Origin: Shewanella putrefaciens
GTDB taxonomy: Bacteria > Pseudomonadota > Gammaproteobacteria > Enterobacterales > Shewanellaceae
Assembly (NCBI RefSeq): GCF_016406325.1
Contig: NZ_CP066370.1
Location: forward strand, 3,658,001 to 3,722,000
Direction: 5' to 3'
Length of the DNA: 64,000 nt
Shown: one piece after another, positions 1-7,834 of the stretch
Layout of the letters: each line of letters begins with the position of its first letter
How positions within the stretch are numbered: position 1 is the first letter of the stretch
Notes under the pieces: model-generated
What the model saw: the letters and a program-made list of their open reading frames with translations, nothing else
The model's database searches: none
What the model was told of the DNA's origin: nothing
Made by a program: the position numbers and the translations under genes

Positions 1-1912
1 CTGGCTCAATTAAATAAGCCGTCATTAAGCCAAACTGCGTGCGTAGCTCTGCGGCATTAGTGCTAATCTCGCCGCCAAAACTTTGCTCACGCAGGCCTAA
101 GTTGATGGAAATATCTTGCCCAGCAAAAATATCCTGCAGACTGTCATAATCATGGGCCTTGAGCCTACCCTGCACAAACGCACTGTTAAACAGATAAGAC
201 AAACCATCCAACTCAGGGAATGGCACTTCACCAAAGCCAATGTTTAGGCTGACCAATGTGGTGCCTTTGTTAAAGTTGGTAGGCTTAAGATTAAGGCGCA
301 CGCCATTGGCAAATTGCAGTTGGCGAATCCCCGTTTCCTTATCGCGACTGTCGGCAACTAACTTGCCTTGCTCGCCAAACTGAGTATAAGCAAACTCATC
401 AATCGCCTTGATTGCTGGTGCGCTCACCGCTTGTTTACGGCTTTTCTCGTAGCTGGCGATAAGCTGTTTTTCAGCATTTTCAATGGGCTTATTGCTCGTC
501 AGATACAAATACGGCGTGGCGTTCCATGTTTGATTAAACACTTGGCTTAGCTTTTGCGGTGTCACTGTTGGCATTATTTTTTCAAAAAATGCGAGCTGCC
601 AATCGGGTTCGACAGGGACGCGATTGCCTGCCACCGAATACACTAGACTCTCGGCAATATTCACACTGTGAATGGTACTGCTACCCGCGACACTTAGCTG
701 ATATCCCTTATGCATACGTTTGATTTGCTGGTCAATTTCCTGCTGGCTAAAACCAAACTCTTTTGCTTGACGCAGGGTTTTCTCCAAGAGTGCGATTCCC
801 TCTTGCCAGTTATTTTCCTGCGTACCTAGGCTCATTTGTGTGCCATAGGCAATATCAAACTGCGGCCCAACCTGCAGGTTTACACCATATAAACCTTGGC
901 TATGCAGTAATTGCGACTCCATACGACGATACAAGATGCCGTGGGCAAGCTCGAGCAACATTTCCTGCTCCCGCACAGCAGGGCTATCGGTAATCGCTGA
1001 GATGGGTTTTAGCATGCCAAGGGAAACTGACGTTGACAGACTTGGATCAAAAAATGCCGCCGCATCGACACTTTGGCGCTCTGCGACAGTACCAATAGCT
1101 TGTTCCTTGGTTTTAGCGGCCAAAGGCGCGGCTTTCCAACTGGCAAACTGTTTTTTTATCTTTTGTTCTACCGCGGCTACCTCGATATCACCCACCACAA
1201 TTAAAGTGGTGCGTGAGGGCGTATAAAAACGCTGATATAAAGACAGCAACGTCTCGCGATTGGCATTACTGATACTGTTCGCCTCACCCACGGGGAAGCG
1301 CTTTGACAACAATGTGTTTGGCATTAAAAACTGTAATTGATGACGGTAATTCTCAAGATCCGCACCGCTACGTTCACGCAGCTCAGACAACACCACCGCT
1401 TTTTCACGTTCAATTAGCGCAGGATCGAGTAATAGATTACTGGCAATTTCTCGCATTAAAAACAAAGCGGTATCGACTTTATCTTGGCTATTACTCGGCA
1501 AGTTAAATTGATAGACCGTCTGCTGAAACTCTGTCACGGCATTGGTATCGGCGCCAAAACTCAGGCCAAGGCGCTGCAAAGTAGGGATCATCTCCCCCGC
1601 GGCCAACCCCGTCGAGCCATTAAAGGCCATATGTTCAAGAAAGTGAACTAACCCTTGCTCGGTATCTGATTCCACCAAAGAGCCCACATCCACCCGCATC
1701 CGCACTATGACCGCCTGCTCCGGCGTCTTATTGCTCACCAATAAATAACGCGTGCCATTAGTAAGTTCACCAGTATGGATGCGTCCGCTCATAGGTAAAT
1801 CAGCAGTCCCCATCCACAGCGGATCTTCGCTCGCCTGCAGTGGCAACGCCATACTCAAAAGCGCCAGCAGTAACCACTGACGTACAAAACGAATTACCTT
1901 GAAATTGTTCAT
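1..1912 (-). CDS. M16 family zinc metallopeptidase, N-terminal 637 residues (runs off the window)
   Basis: Read on the minus strand, an open frame starts at ATG 1912 and is still open at base 1, so the C-terminal part is missing. A signal peptide (MNNFKVIRFVRQWLLLALL..., processing likely after QAS) predicts export to the periplasm or outer membrane. The inverted zinc motif HxxEH of pitrilysin/insulinase peptidases is at residues 90-94 (H90, E93, H94, followed by MAFNGS). Typical M16 phrases follow, such as TPSRTTLIVVGDI. The family degrades peptides using a clam-shell pair of M16 domains; full-length relatives of this type have about 940 residues. The gene is separated from the pseudogene upstream by about 140 bp. 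The family call is firm; the substrate is unknown. Confidence 0.9.
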   Translation of the reverse strand, partial: MNNFKVIRFVRQWLLLALLSMALPLQASEDPLWMGTADLPMSGRIHTGELTNGTRYLLVSNKTPEQAVIVRMRVDVGSLVESDTEQGLVHFLEHMAFNGSTGLAAGEMIPTLQRLGLSFGADTNAVTEFQQTVYQFNLPSNSQDKVDTALFLMREIASNLLLDPALIEREKAVVLSELRERSGADLENYRHQLQFLMPNTLLSKRFPVGEANSISNANRETLLSLYQRFYTPSRTTLIVVGDIEVAAVEQKIKKQFASWKAAPLAAKTKEQAIGTVAERQSVDAAAFFDPSLSTSVSLGMLKPISAITDSPAVREQEMLLELAHGILYRRMESQLLHSQGLYGVNLQVGPQFDIAYGTQMSLGTQENNWQEGIALLEKTLRQAKEFGFSQQEIDQQIKRMHKGYQLSVAGSSTIHSVNIAESLVYSVAGNRVPVEPDWQLAFFEKIMPTVTPQKLSQVFNQTWNATPYLYLTSNKPIENAEKQLIASYEKSRKQAVSAPAIKAIDEFAYTQFGEQGKLVADSRDKETGIRQLQFANGVRLNLKPTNFNKGTTLVSLNIGFGEVPFPELDGLSYLFNSAFVQGRLKAHDYDSLQDIFAGQDISINLGLREQSFGGEISTNAAELRTQFGLMTAYLIEP

Positions 1913-2053
1913 TAAAATTCGCACTTTTCCCCCAAAATCAAACAAGAAACCTAGGAAGCGCTCACCTATGTTTCAGATAAAATAAGCTTTCACTATAGTA
2001 CTTAAAGCACTTTAAGTCACAAAATCAATACCTTATGCCGTACCAAAAATAGT

Positions 2054-2674
2054 TTATCGCCTTGAAATATAGTCAGAATATGCTGAAAAATAATGCGTAA
2101 GGAAGGAAAGCTGACTAACTGAGCAACGCCACCGATCATATGATTCATCAAGACGATAGCTCACCCCTTGATATTGCCACTCCAAGGGTAACATTAACGC
2201 GCTACGGTTTAGCTTCATATAAGTTTGCGCATTCGCCCCCGAAAAAGTATCCACCCAAATCAGGCGATTTAATCAAGTGCAGGCTTTTTCCAACAGATCT
2301 CGGCTTTGGGTCGTGGCGGTAATGCTCTGTAACCCTTTATCGCTCAATTGCACTTGCAGCATAATCTCTGCTGTTTCATCGTCAAAATACACAGGTACGG
2401 GCAACAAGTGCTTGGCCCTGTCTTCTAACCGATGACGCTGCTCGACCGCGCTCCCTTGGCGCAATGTTTGCCAATGTGCTTGTTCGGCGCTGCGGCCAAT
2501 TAACAAGGGATGCGATAACACGCTGGCACATTCGCTTTCTTGCCAACTGCATTGGCTAAAGTAGTAGCGGGCTTTGTCTAAGTCGCGCTCGGTATTGAGG
2601 TAATACACGCCAAGGTTATATTGAATATCGCTATCATAGGGATAGAGCTTAGCGGATAACTGCCAATAACACAT
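2054..2674 (-). pseudogene. Broken C-terminal remnant of a TPR-repeat protein
   Basis: The minus frame from 2674 reads a TPR-like segment (YDSDIQYNLGVYYLN, then LDKARYYFSQC), meets TGA at 2273-2275, and continues in the same frame without another stop to 2054. The continuation (LIWVDTFSGANAQTY...) is protein-like, so the TGA looks like a nonsense mutation in one reading frame. Upstream, the frame is closed by TGA immediately before ATG 2674, and the sequence changes to AT-rich DNA with a different coding frame. The original N-terminus is therefore missing. The best reading is a truncated gene whose 5' end was replaced by the neighbouring foreign segment. The original function cannot be recovered from what remains. 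Confidence 0.6.
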
Positions 2675-2883
2675 TCACGTTGTTGTATAAGTGATTGTAT
2701 TGTTTTATTAGCCTGAATAAGTTCAGCCTGAAATGACTTCACCTTTGCTTTGTATGTGCGCGTTAACTTTGCCAAATAGAAAGACAAAACCAAGATGATA
2801 GTGAGAGAAAGAACCCAAGAAAATGATGACAACAGTGCTTCTCCAATAGACACATGTAGCGATGGGATAGTAGCCATTCCCAT
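2578..2883 (-). CDS. Small membrane protein with one helix and a short coiled coil (uncertain)
   Basis: From ATG 2883 (MGMATIPSL...) the frame encodes about 101 residues. It has one strong transmembrane segment (SFSWVLSLTIILVLSFYLA) followed by a charged helical stretch, KAKVKSFQAELIQANKTIQS, that could form a coiled coil. A longer form from TTG 2958 is possible but has a poor start. The last 35 residues overlap the TPR remnant in another frame and look like out-of-frame reading, so the natural end of the protein was probably lost at the junction near 2680. It may be a fragment that joined the remnant by rearrangement. I recognise no family. Confidence 0.35.
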   Translation of the reverse strand: MGMATIPSLHVSIGEALLSSFSWVLSLTIILVLSFYLAKLTRTYKAKVKSFQAELIQANKTIQSLIQQRECVIGSYPLSSIPMIAIFNITLACITSIPSAT

Positions 2884-3046
2884 TGTGAGAACTTCTTTAT
2901 TTATGGCAATCAACTTTAGTAGGTCAATATCACATTTTGATATGAACGAATCGCTCAACTACACCACTTAAGCACTTCAACATGATGAGCAAAGATAAAC
3001 TAGCCCCCGAGATAGAATATTGAACGTCATCAACTAAAATGATAAA

Positions 3047-3583
3047 TCACTCACTAATATATTTAAATTCAAACCCTTTAAGTTTTTCGCATTGTTCTTT
3101 AACTGCATTGTTCACAATAATATACCCATGTTTTTCTTTTAACGAAAAAATTGAAGCACTTCCGACCTTATTCATATCAATAATGAGATTTTTTATTGTC
3201 ATCCACAGTCGATTACCATAATTTTTGTAGGAAATGTGGGATCTGACAAAATCGACACATTCATAACAGGTTAGAACCTGTAAGGCATAAAAATGACTAT
3301 TTACCCTGCCCTCGCTATCCATAATAACCGCAGGGATTAAATTAATTTCCTTACCCAATTTATCTTTAAATAAATCAAAAAATCGCTGACTAACGAGAGG
3401 TAAGCCTAAGGTAGGTAAAATATCATATTGGTTAACGATATCATCCAGACAGTCTACATCATAATACATGTTATCTATTTTGCTTGAAGTCGATTTTAAT
3501 GCATCAACATAAGAAATAGCATTTTTATCCGAGTAACAGAAATAAATATCTTTATAATAAAACTCCTGCATTTTAAAAAACAT
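3047..3583 (-). CDS. Probable Imm11/Imm43-like (DUF1629-type) immunity protein, orphan
   Basis: This 178-residue soluble protein starts at ATG 3583 behind a clear ribosome site (AGAGGAA about 4 bases upstream). The middle reads LPLVSQRFFDLFKDKL, then IPAVIMDSEGRVNSHFYALQVL. This resembles the 'S-x-R-hhphh ... hPh-h-d-x-x-G ... hYhLpVh' pattern of the DUF1629/Imm11-type proteins that neutralise polymorphic toxins; that is a recollection of the family pattern, not an alignment. The gene is AT-rich compared with its neighbours and sits in a scar between conserved genes. No toxin gene lies beside it, so it would be an orphan immunity gene or a remnant of a toxin cassette. The call is moderate; a plain hypothetical protein is the alternative. 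Confidence 0.5.
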   Translation of the reverse strand: MFFKMQEFYYKDIYFCYSDKNAISYVDALKSTSSKIDNMYYDVDCLDDIVNQYDILPTLGLPLVSQRFFDLFKDKLGKEINLIPAVIMDSEGRVNSHFYALQVLTCYECVDFVRSHISYKNYGNRLWMTIKNLIIDMNKVGSASIFSLKEKHGYIIVNNAVKEQCEKLKGFEFKYISE

Positions 3584-3742
3584 ATATTCCTCTTTATATA
3601 TTTACCTATTTATGAGTAACCCTAGTAAACAGACTGTTACTAATTTAAATAAATCAATATATTATATAATTATGTTAGCCATTAAAATAGCTATACGCGC
3701 TTTTCTGAACATTAACCAAACATATTAAAGTTTAGTAAGGGT

Positions 3743-3772
3743 ACAAAAAAGCCAGTCATATGACTGGCTTAG
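3743..3772 (-). terminator. Rho-independent terminator after sspB
   Basis: The inverted repeat AAGCCAGTCATATGACTGGCTT at 3749-3770 is followed, reading leftwards, by a run of T (the A run at 3745-3750 on the plus strand). It lies 35 bases past the sspB stop, so it closes the sspA-sspB unit. Confidence 0.85.
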
Positions 3773-3805
3773 TTTTAATCTTAGCAATACATGACAGCGA
3801 ATTAA

Positions 3806-4243
3806 CTACTTTACAACAGTTAAGTGACTGCGACGCTTAGGAGGCTGATCTGTCGGATCCTTTGGTTTATCCGTTACATCAACAACAGATAAAACTGATT
3901 CGGCTTCATCCTCCATCAGATATGCATCTTCAACATCGAAAACAGTACCAGCACCATTTTCTCGGGCATAAATAGCAATAATCGACGCCATTGGCAGCAA
4001 TACCTGTTGAGGTACGCCACCAAAACGCGCATTGAACTCCACAAACTCATTGCTAATTTGCAAATTGCCCACAGCGCCAGCAGCAATGTTTAACACTATC
4101 TGGCCATCCTTCACATACTGCTGTGGTACTTGGGTGCCTTTAACAAAGGCATCAACCACAACGTGAGGCGTTAATTGGTTATCCATCAACCAATCGTAGT
4201 AAGCCCTAAGTAAATAAGGACGATTTGGAGTCAAAGATTTCAT
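3806..4243 (-). CDS. sspB: ClpXP protease specificity-enhancing factor SspB
   Basis: SspB is the adaptor that binds ssrA-tagged polypeptides and delivers them to the ClpX ATPase. The protein has 145 residues. The N-terminal two-thirds matches the SspB substrate-binding fold (NRPYLLRAYYDWLMDNQLTP, IVLNIAAGAV, VEFNARFGG). A variable acidic linker follows, and the extreme C-terminus (RRSHLTVVK) is the short basic/hydrophobic tail that docks on the ClpX zinc-binding domain. The start overlaps the sspA stop by one base (TAATG), implying translational coupling. A hairpin terminator follows. The length is slightly below that of the E. coli protein, with the difference in the linker. Confidence 0.95.
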   Translation of the reverse strand: MKSLTPNRPYLLRAYYDWLMDNQLTPHVVVDAFVKGTQVPQQYVKDGQIVLNIAAGAVGNLQISNEFVEFNARFGGVPQQVLLPMASIIAIYARENGAGTVFDVEDAYLMEDEAESVLSVVDVTDKPKDPTDQPPKRRSHLTVVK

Positions 4244-4872
4244 TACATGCCCATACGCATTTCGCGTTCAGCTTCAGTCAAAGAAGCTTTAAACGACTCA
4301 CGTTCAAAAATACGTGTCATGTAAGCTTTGATGTCTTTCGCTACGCGGCTGTCTAACTCGATGCCTAATACTGGCAAACGCCATAATAGTGGGCCGAGAT
4401 AGCAATCCGCTAAACCAAATTCTTCACTCATGAAATAGGGCACTTCGCCAAACACAGGAGCAATAGCAACCAAACTTTCAGTCAACTCTTTACGAGCGGC
4501 TTCAGCACGATCACCTTTGCGAATGCGATCAACCAGCGCATACCAGTCAGTGTCTATGCGATGCATCATCAAGCGGCTTTGGCCACGTGATACCGGATAG
4601 ACTGGCATCAAAGGGGGATGAGGGAAACGCTCATCCAAATATTCCATGATAATGCGTGATTCGTATAAAACGAGTTCACGGTCTACCAAAGTGGGCACTG
4701 AATTATAAGGATTGACTTCAAGCAAATCCTCAGGCATTTCATTAGGGTCGACCTGCAAAACATCAACAGTAACCCCTTTCTCAGCTAACACGATACGTAC
4801 TTGATGGCTATACAGATCATCAGCACCTGAAAACAGTGTCATGATAGAGCGTTTGTTGGCAGCAACAGCCAT
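4243..4872 (-). CDS. sspA: Stringent starvation protein A (SspA)
   Basis: SspA is an RNA polymerase-associated protein with a glutathione S-transferase fold that accumulates in starvation and stationary phase. The 209 residues show the thioredoxin-like N-terminal half (MTLFSGADDLYSHQVRIVLAEKG, NSVPTLVDRELVLYES with the cis-proline) and the helical C-terminal half. The SspA-specific surface segment with PHPPLMP is present at about residues 84-90. It lacks the catalytic residues of true glutathione transferases, as is normal for SspA. It heads the sspA-sspB pair, 31 bp after the terminator of the petABC operon, so it should have its own promoter in the short gap 4873-4968. Confidence 0.95.
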   Translation of the reverse strand: MAVAANKRSIMTLFSGADDLYSHQVRIVLAEKGVTVDVLQVDPNEMPEDLLEVNPYNSVPTLVDRELVLYESRIIMEYLDERFPHPPLMPVYPVSRGQSRLMMHRIDTDWYALVDRIRKGDRAEAARKELTESLVAIAPVFGEVPYFMSEEFGLADCYLGPLLWRLPVLGIELDSRVAKDIKAYMTRIFERESFKASLTEAEREMRMGM

Positions 4873-4891
4873 TGATACCCTCCAGAATCGA

Positions 4892-4932
4892 AATAAAACA
4901 AAAGTAAACGAGGGGCAAAGCCCCCCGTTTAC
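4892..4932 (-). terminator. Rho-independent terminator after petC
   Basis: A 13-bp stem with one mismatch (left arm 4904-4916, AAA loop, right arm 4920-4932) lies just beyond the petC stop. In the leftward direction it is followed by a T-rich tail, the complement of the A-rich 4892-4903. It separates petABC from sspA. Confidence 0.85.
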
Positions 4933-4968
4933 ACTATGCGGATATTACATTTTACCCGTTATTGGTGC

Positions 4969-5667
4969 CTAGTGTACATCTTTCCAATACTCTTTCTTCA
5001 AGAGGTAGGCCACAATAAAGAATATAAATAGGAATCCGAGTACCCACCATCCCATCGCTTCACGCTCTAGTCTAACAGGTTCAGCCGAATAGACTAAGAA
5101 GCCCGTGATATCACGCACCGCTTGGTCATACTCTTCTGCGTTTAATTTACCGCCAGTCACCACAATACTGCCATCTTCTTGCTTAACAGGCGTGCCTTGC
5201 AGCTCTTCGAGCACATGTGGCATACCGACAGATGGAAATACAGTGTTATTCACACCAAATGGGCGACTAGGATCTTTATAAAAACCCTTTAAGTATGAAT
5301 ACACCCAATCTTCACCACGAACACGAGCAACTAAGGTTAAATCAGGTGGAGTAGCACCAAACCATTTAGCCGCATCTTTAGCAGGAATAGCGCTTTGCAT
5401 CAGCTCACCAATTTTAGCATCGGTAAACATATACTTGTTACGCATATCATCAGCAGAGATACCAATATCATTCGCTACACGCTCATAACGCTGATATTGA
5501 GTGCTATGGCAACCTGAACAGTAGTGTTGGAAAAGATCCACACCACGCTCTAGGGAAGCTTTATCATGTAAATCAACTTTTGCGTCTTCTAAATGTACAT
5601 TATGTCCGCTCGCGGCCATCGCCAGCGTCGGCAACAAGGTAACTAATGCAATCAATAATTTTTTCAT
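4969..5667 (-). CDS. petC: Ubiquinol-cytochrome c reductase, cytochrome c1 subunit
   Basis: Cytochrome c1 takes electrons from the Rieske protein in complex III and passes them to soluble cytochrome c. The 232-residue precursor has a signal peptide (MKKLLIALVTLLPTLAMA). It has one covalent haem-binding motif, C50-S-G-C53-H54, and a single C-terminal transmembrane anchor (WWVLGFLFIFFIVAYLL) followed by a short basic tail. The distal haem ligand should be the Met in the VFPSVGMPHVL segment. The start overlaps the petB stop by one base. It is the last gene of the petA-petB-petC operon and is followed by a terminator. Confidence 0.97.
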   Translation of the reverse strand: MKKLLIALVTLLPTLAMAASGHNVHLEDAKVDLHDKASLERGVDLFQHYCSGCHSTQYQRYERVANDIGISADDMRNKYMFTDAKIGELMQSAIPAKDAAKWFGATPPDLTLVARVRGEDWVYSYLKGFYKDPSRPFGVNNTVFPSVGMPHVLEELQGTPVKQEDGSIVVTGGKLNAEEYDQAVRDITGFLVYSAEPVRLEREAMGWWVLGFLFIFFIVAYLLKKEYWKDVH

Positions 5668-6881
5668 TAGTGTGTCAACCTCGCTGGAACAGGTTTAGTT
5701 TTTTCGTTCTTGCTGTATAACCACAGCGCCAAGAAGAAACCAAAATAAGTAACAGTAAATATTTGCGCAACAATCGTTAGGATTGGTGTAGCAGGAACAA
5801 CACCTAAGTAACCTAACACAATGAAAGAAATTGCAAATTGTGCAATGTTCAACTTGTGCAGCGTACTACGGTAGCGCACTGACTTCACCTTACAACGATC
5901 TAGCCAAGGCAATACGAACAACACAGCAATCGATAGCCCCATCATCACTACACCACCCAGTTTGTCGGGTACTGCACGTAAAATGGCGTAGAAAGGAGTG
6001 AAGTACCACACTGGCGCAATGTGCTCAGGTGTCTTCATTGAGTTTGCCGCTTCAAAGTTTGGCTTTTCAAGGAAGTAACCACCACCTTCAGGCATAAAGA
6101 ACAACACATAACAGAACACAATCAGGAAGCCCGCAACACCCATAATGTCTTTAACTGTGTAGTATGGGTGGAATGGGATGCCATCGACTGGCCAACCGTT
6201 CTCGTCTTTGTTCTTCTTGATTTCAATACCGTCAGGGTTGTTTGACCCTACTTCGTGCAGTGCAATTAAGTGTAAGAACACTAATACGACTAACACTAAT
6301 GGCAGCGCGATAACGTGCAGCGCAAAGAAACGGTTCAGTGTCGCGCCAGAGATCACGTAGTCACCACGGATCCACAGGGTTAAGTCATCGCCAATAACAG
6401 GGATTGCACCGAACAGAGAGATAATTACCTGCGCGCCCCAATATGACATTTGACCCCATGGTAGCAAATAACCCATAAAGGCTTCGGCCATCAACACGAG
6501 GAAAATTAACATACCGAACAGCCACAGTAGTTCTCTAGGCTTCTGATATGAACCGTAAATTAAACCACGGAACATATGTAGATAGATCACAACGAAGAAG
6601 GCTGATGCACCCGTTGAATGCATATAACGCAGCAACCAACCGTACTCAACATCACGCATGATGTATTCAACAGAAGCAAATGCGCCTTCTGCTGTGGGTA
6701 CGTAATTCATGGTTAGCCAGATACCTGTCAGTAATTGGTTAACCAATACCAACATTGCTAACGAACCGAAAAAATACCAAAAGTTGAAGTTTGTTGGTGT
6801 AGCATACTGACCCACATGACGGTTATAAGTTGCCGTCATTGGAATACGTGCATCAATCCAATTAATTAGATTCTTAACCAT
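5667..6881 (-). CDS. petB: Ubiquinol-cytochrome c reductase, cytochrome b subunit
   Basis: This is the membrane core of complex III, carrying the two b haems and the Qo and Qi sites. The 404 residues form eight transmembrane helices. Helix B carries the haem ligands (RYMHSTGASAFFVVIYLHMFRG) and helix D carries the second pair (NRFFALHVIALPLVLVVLVFLHL). The Qo-site sequence PEHIAPVWYFTPFYAILRAVPDKLGG contains a PVWY variant of the usual PEWY motif. It is a full-length bacterial cytochrome b and is not split into b6 and subunit IV. It overlaps both neighbours by one base, so the three subunits are translationally coupled. Confidence 0.97.
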   Translation of the reverse strand: MVKNLINWIDARIPMTATYNRHVGQYATPTNFNFWYFFGSLAMLVLVNQLLTGIWLTMNYVPTAEGAFASVEYIMRDVEYGWLLRYMHSTGASAFFVVIYLHMFRGLIYGSYQKPRELLWLFGMLIFLVLMAEAFMGYLLPWGQMSYWGAQVIISLFGAIPVIGDDLTLWIRGDYVISGATLNRFFALHVIALPLVLVVLVFLHLIALHEVGSNNPDGIEIKKNKDENGWPVDGIPFHPYYTVKDIMGVAGFLIVFCYVLFFMPEGGGYFLEKPNFEAANSMKTPEHIAPVWYFTPFYAILRAVPDKLGGVVMMGLSIAVLFVLPWLDRCKVKSVRYRSTLHKLNIAQFAISFIVLGYLGVVPATPILTIVAQIFTVTYFGFFLALWLYSKNEKTKPVPARLTH

Positions 6882-7471
6882 TACGCCACTCCTTTATCTA
6901 CACCGATAATCACGGTGCCATCATCAACGTATTGATGTGGAGGGACAACTAGGTTCAATGGAGCTGGTACGCCTTGGAAAACGCGACCAGCCATATCGAA
7001 CTTAGAGCCATGACATGGACAGAAGAAACCAGAAGTCACACCTTCAACTTGCTCACCAAATGAATCAGGTAAGTAAGTAGGTGAACATCCTAAGTGTGTA
7101 CAAATACCGACAGCAATAAAGAACTCTGGCTTAATTGAACGCAGAGGATTCGTTGCATAATCAGGCTGCTGCATTTCTACAGAAGCAGGGTCTCTTAACT
7201 TATTATCGTGTTTTGGTAGGGCGTTGATCACATCGTCTGTACGACGGACAACCCATACAGGTTTTCCACGCCATTCAACACGGATCAGCTGACCTGGCTC
7301 TACTTTACTGATATTTACTTCGACCGGTGCACCTGCAGCTTTCGCTTTGGCACTCGGATTCCATGACTTGATGAAAGGAACCGCTACAGCGACGGCACCA
7401 GCACCACCTACTACGGCGGTTGCGGCTGTCAGGAATCTGCGACGTCCGGTATCGACTGGCGCATTGCTCAT
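6881..7471 (-). CDS. petA: Ubiquinol-cytochrome c reductase, Rieske iron-sulfur subunit
   Basis: The Rieske protein carries the 2Fe-2S cluster that moves between cytochrome b and c1. The 196 residues begin with a twin-arginine type signal anchor (GRRRFLTAATAVVGG, residues 9-23) that stays in the membrane. The two cluster loops are intact: C124-T-H126-L-G-C129 and C151-P-C153-H154-G-S. C124, H126, C151 and H154 bind the cluster; C129 and C153 form the disulfide. It is the first gene of petABC and has a probable promoter about 100 bp upstream. This complex supports respiration with oxygen and other acceptors that are fed through cytochrome c. Confidence 0.97.
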   Translation of the reverse strand: MSNAPVDTGRRRFLTAATAVVGGAGAVAVAVPFIKSWNPSAKAKAAGAPVEVNISKVEPGQLIRVEWRGKPVWVVRRTDDVINALPKHDNKLRDPASVEMQQPDYATNPLRSIKPEFFIAVGICTHLGCSPTYLPDSFGEQVEGVTSGFFCPCHGSKFDMAGRVFQGVPAPLNLVVPPHQYVDDGTVIIGVDKGVA

Positions 7472-7568
7472 CCACTTATCTCCCAGAGGGTGTTGGAATT
7501 TTTGTTTTTCAAAGACTTTCCGCCCGGGTCATCACCATGGGCAAAAATCGAAGTTTGAAGCGGGGCTC

Positions 7569-7574
7569 ATTATA
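7569..7574 (-). promoter_or_regulatory. Candidate -10 element for petABC
   Basis: On the minus strand a perfect TATAAT, in the context GCTATAATG, lies 98 bases before the petA ATG. The -35 region at 17-18 bp spacing is weak. This is a motif-based prediction only. Confidence 0.4.
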
Positions 7575-7780
7575 GCTAAAAATTAGAAGCAGATCATAGT
7601 GAAAAGACGCAAGTAAGTTAGGGAGATTGCGTGTTTTTTAAAAAAAGTTCAAAAAAAGCACAACTATTAACCTATTTCTATCCACATGAATGGTATTTGG
7701 AACATGAAAGGATTGAGATCGGCATAAAGCATACTTTACTAATATGCATTAATTCCCCGATTTTAACTCTATCAACTTGA

Positions 7781-7813
7781 GATAAAAAATAGGCCCTGCA
7801 AAACAGGGCCTAT
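7781..7813 (-). terminator. Rho-independent terminator after hflC
   Basis: The arms TAGGCCCTG (7790-7798) and CAGGGCCTA (7804-7812) form a 9-bp GC-rich stem. In the leftward direction a T run follows (the complement of 7782-7789). It lies about 20 bases past the hflC stop and ends the large nnr-to-hflC cluster. Confidence 0.9.
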
Positions 7814-7834
7814 TAAAATGAGCTTTATATCGTA

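Larger units (their letters stand above)
7472..7834. other. Intergenic region between hflC and petA
   Basis: This 363-bp gap holds the hflC terminator at its right side and the petA leader at its left. The middle part (about 7600-7780) is AT-rich and has no ORF I would defend. On the minus strand the petA leader contains a short GC inverted repeat (CCCGGG with flanking complements, around 7522-7546) of unknown importance. Confidence 0.6.

Noticed and set aside
763..1506. Plus-strand frames of 67-96 codons at 763-993, 936-1226 and 1303-1506
   Set aside because: They are antisense to the continuous M16 peptidase frame on the minus strand, lack ribosome sites, and do not look protein-like.
2883..2958. 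TTG-initiated extension of the small membrane ORF
   Set aside because: There is no ribosome site before TTG 2958, and ATG 2883 fits the hydrophobic helix better.
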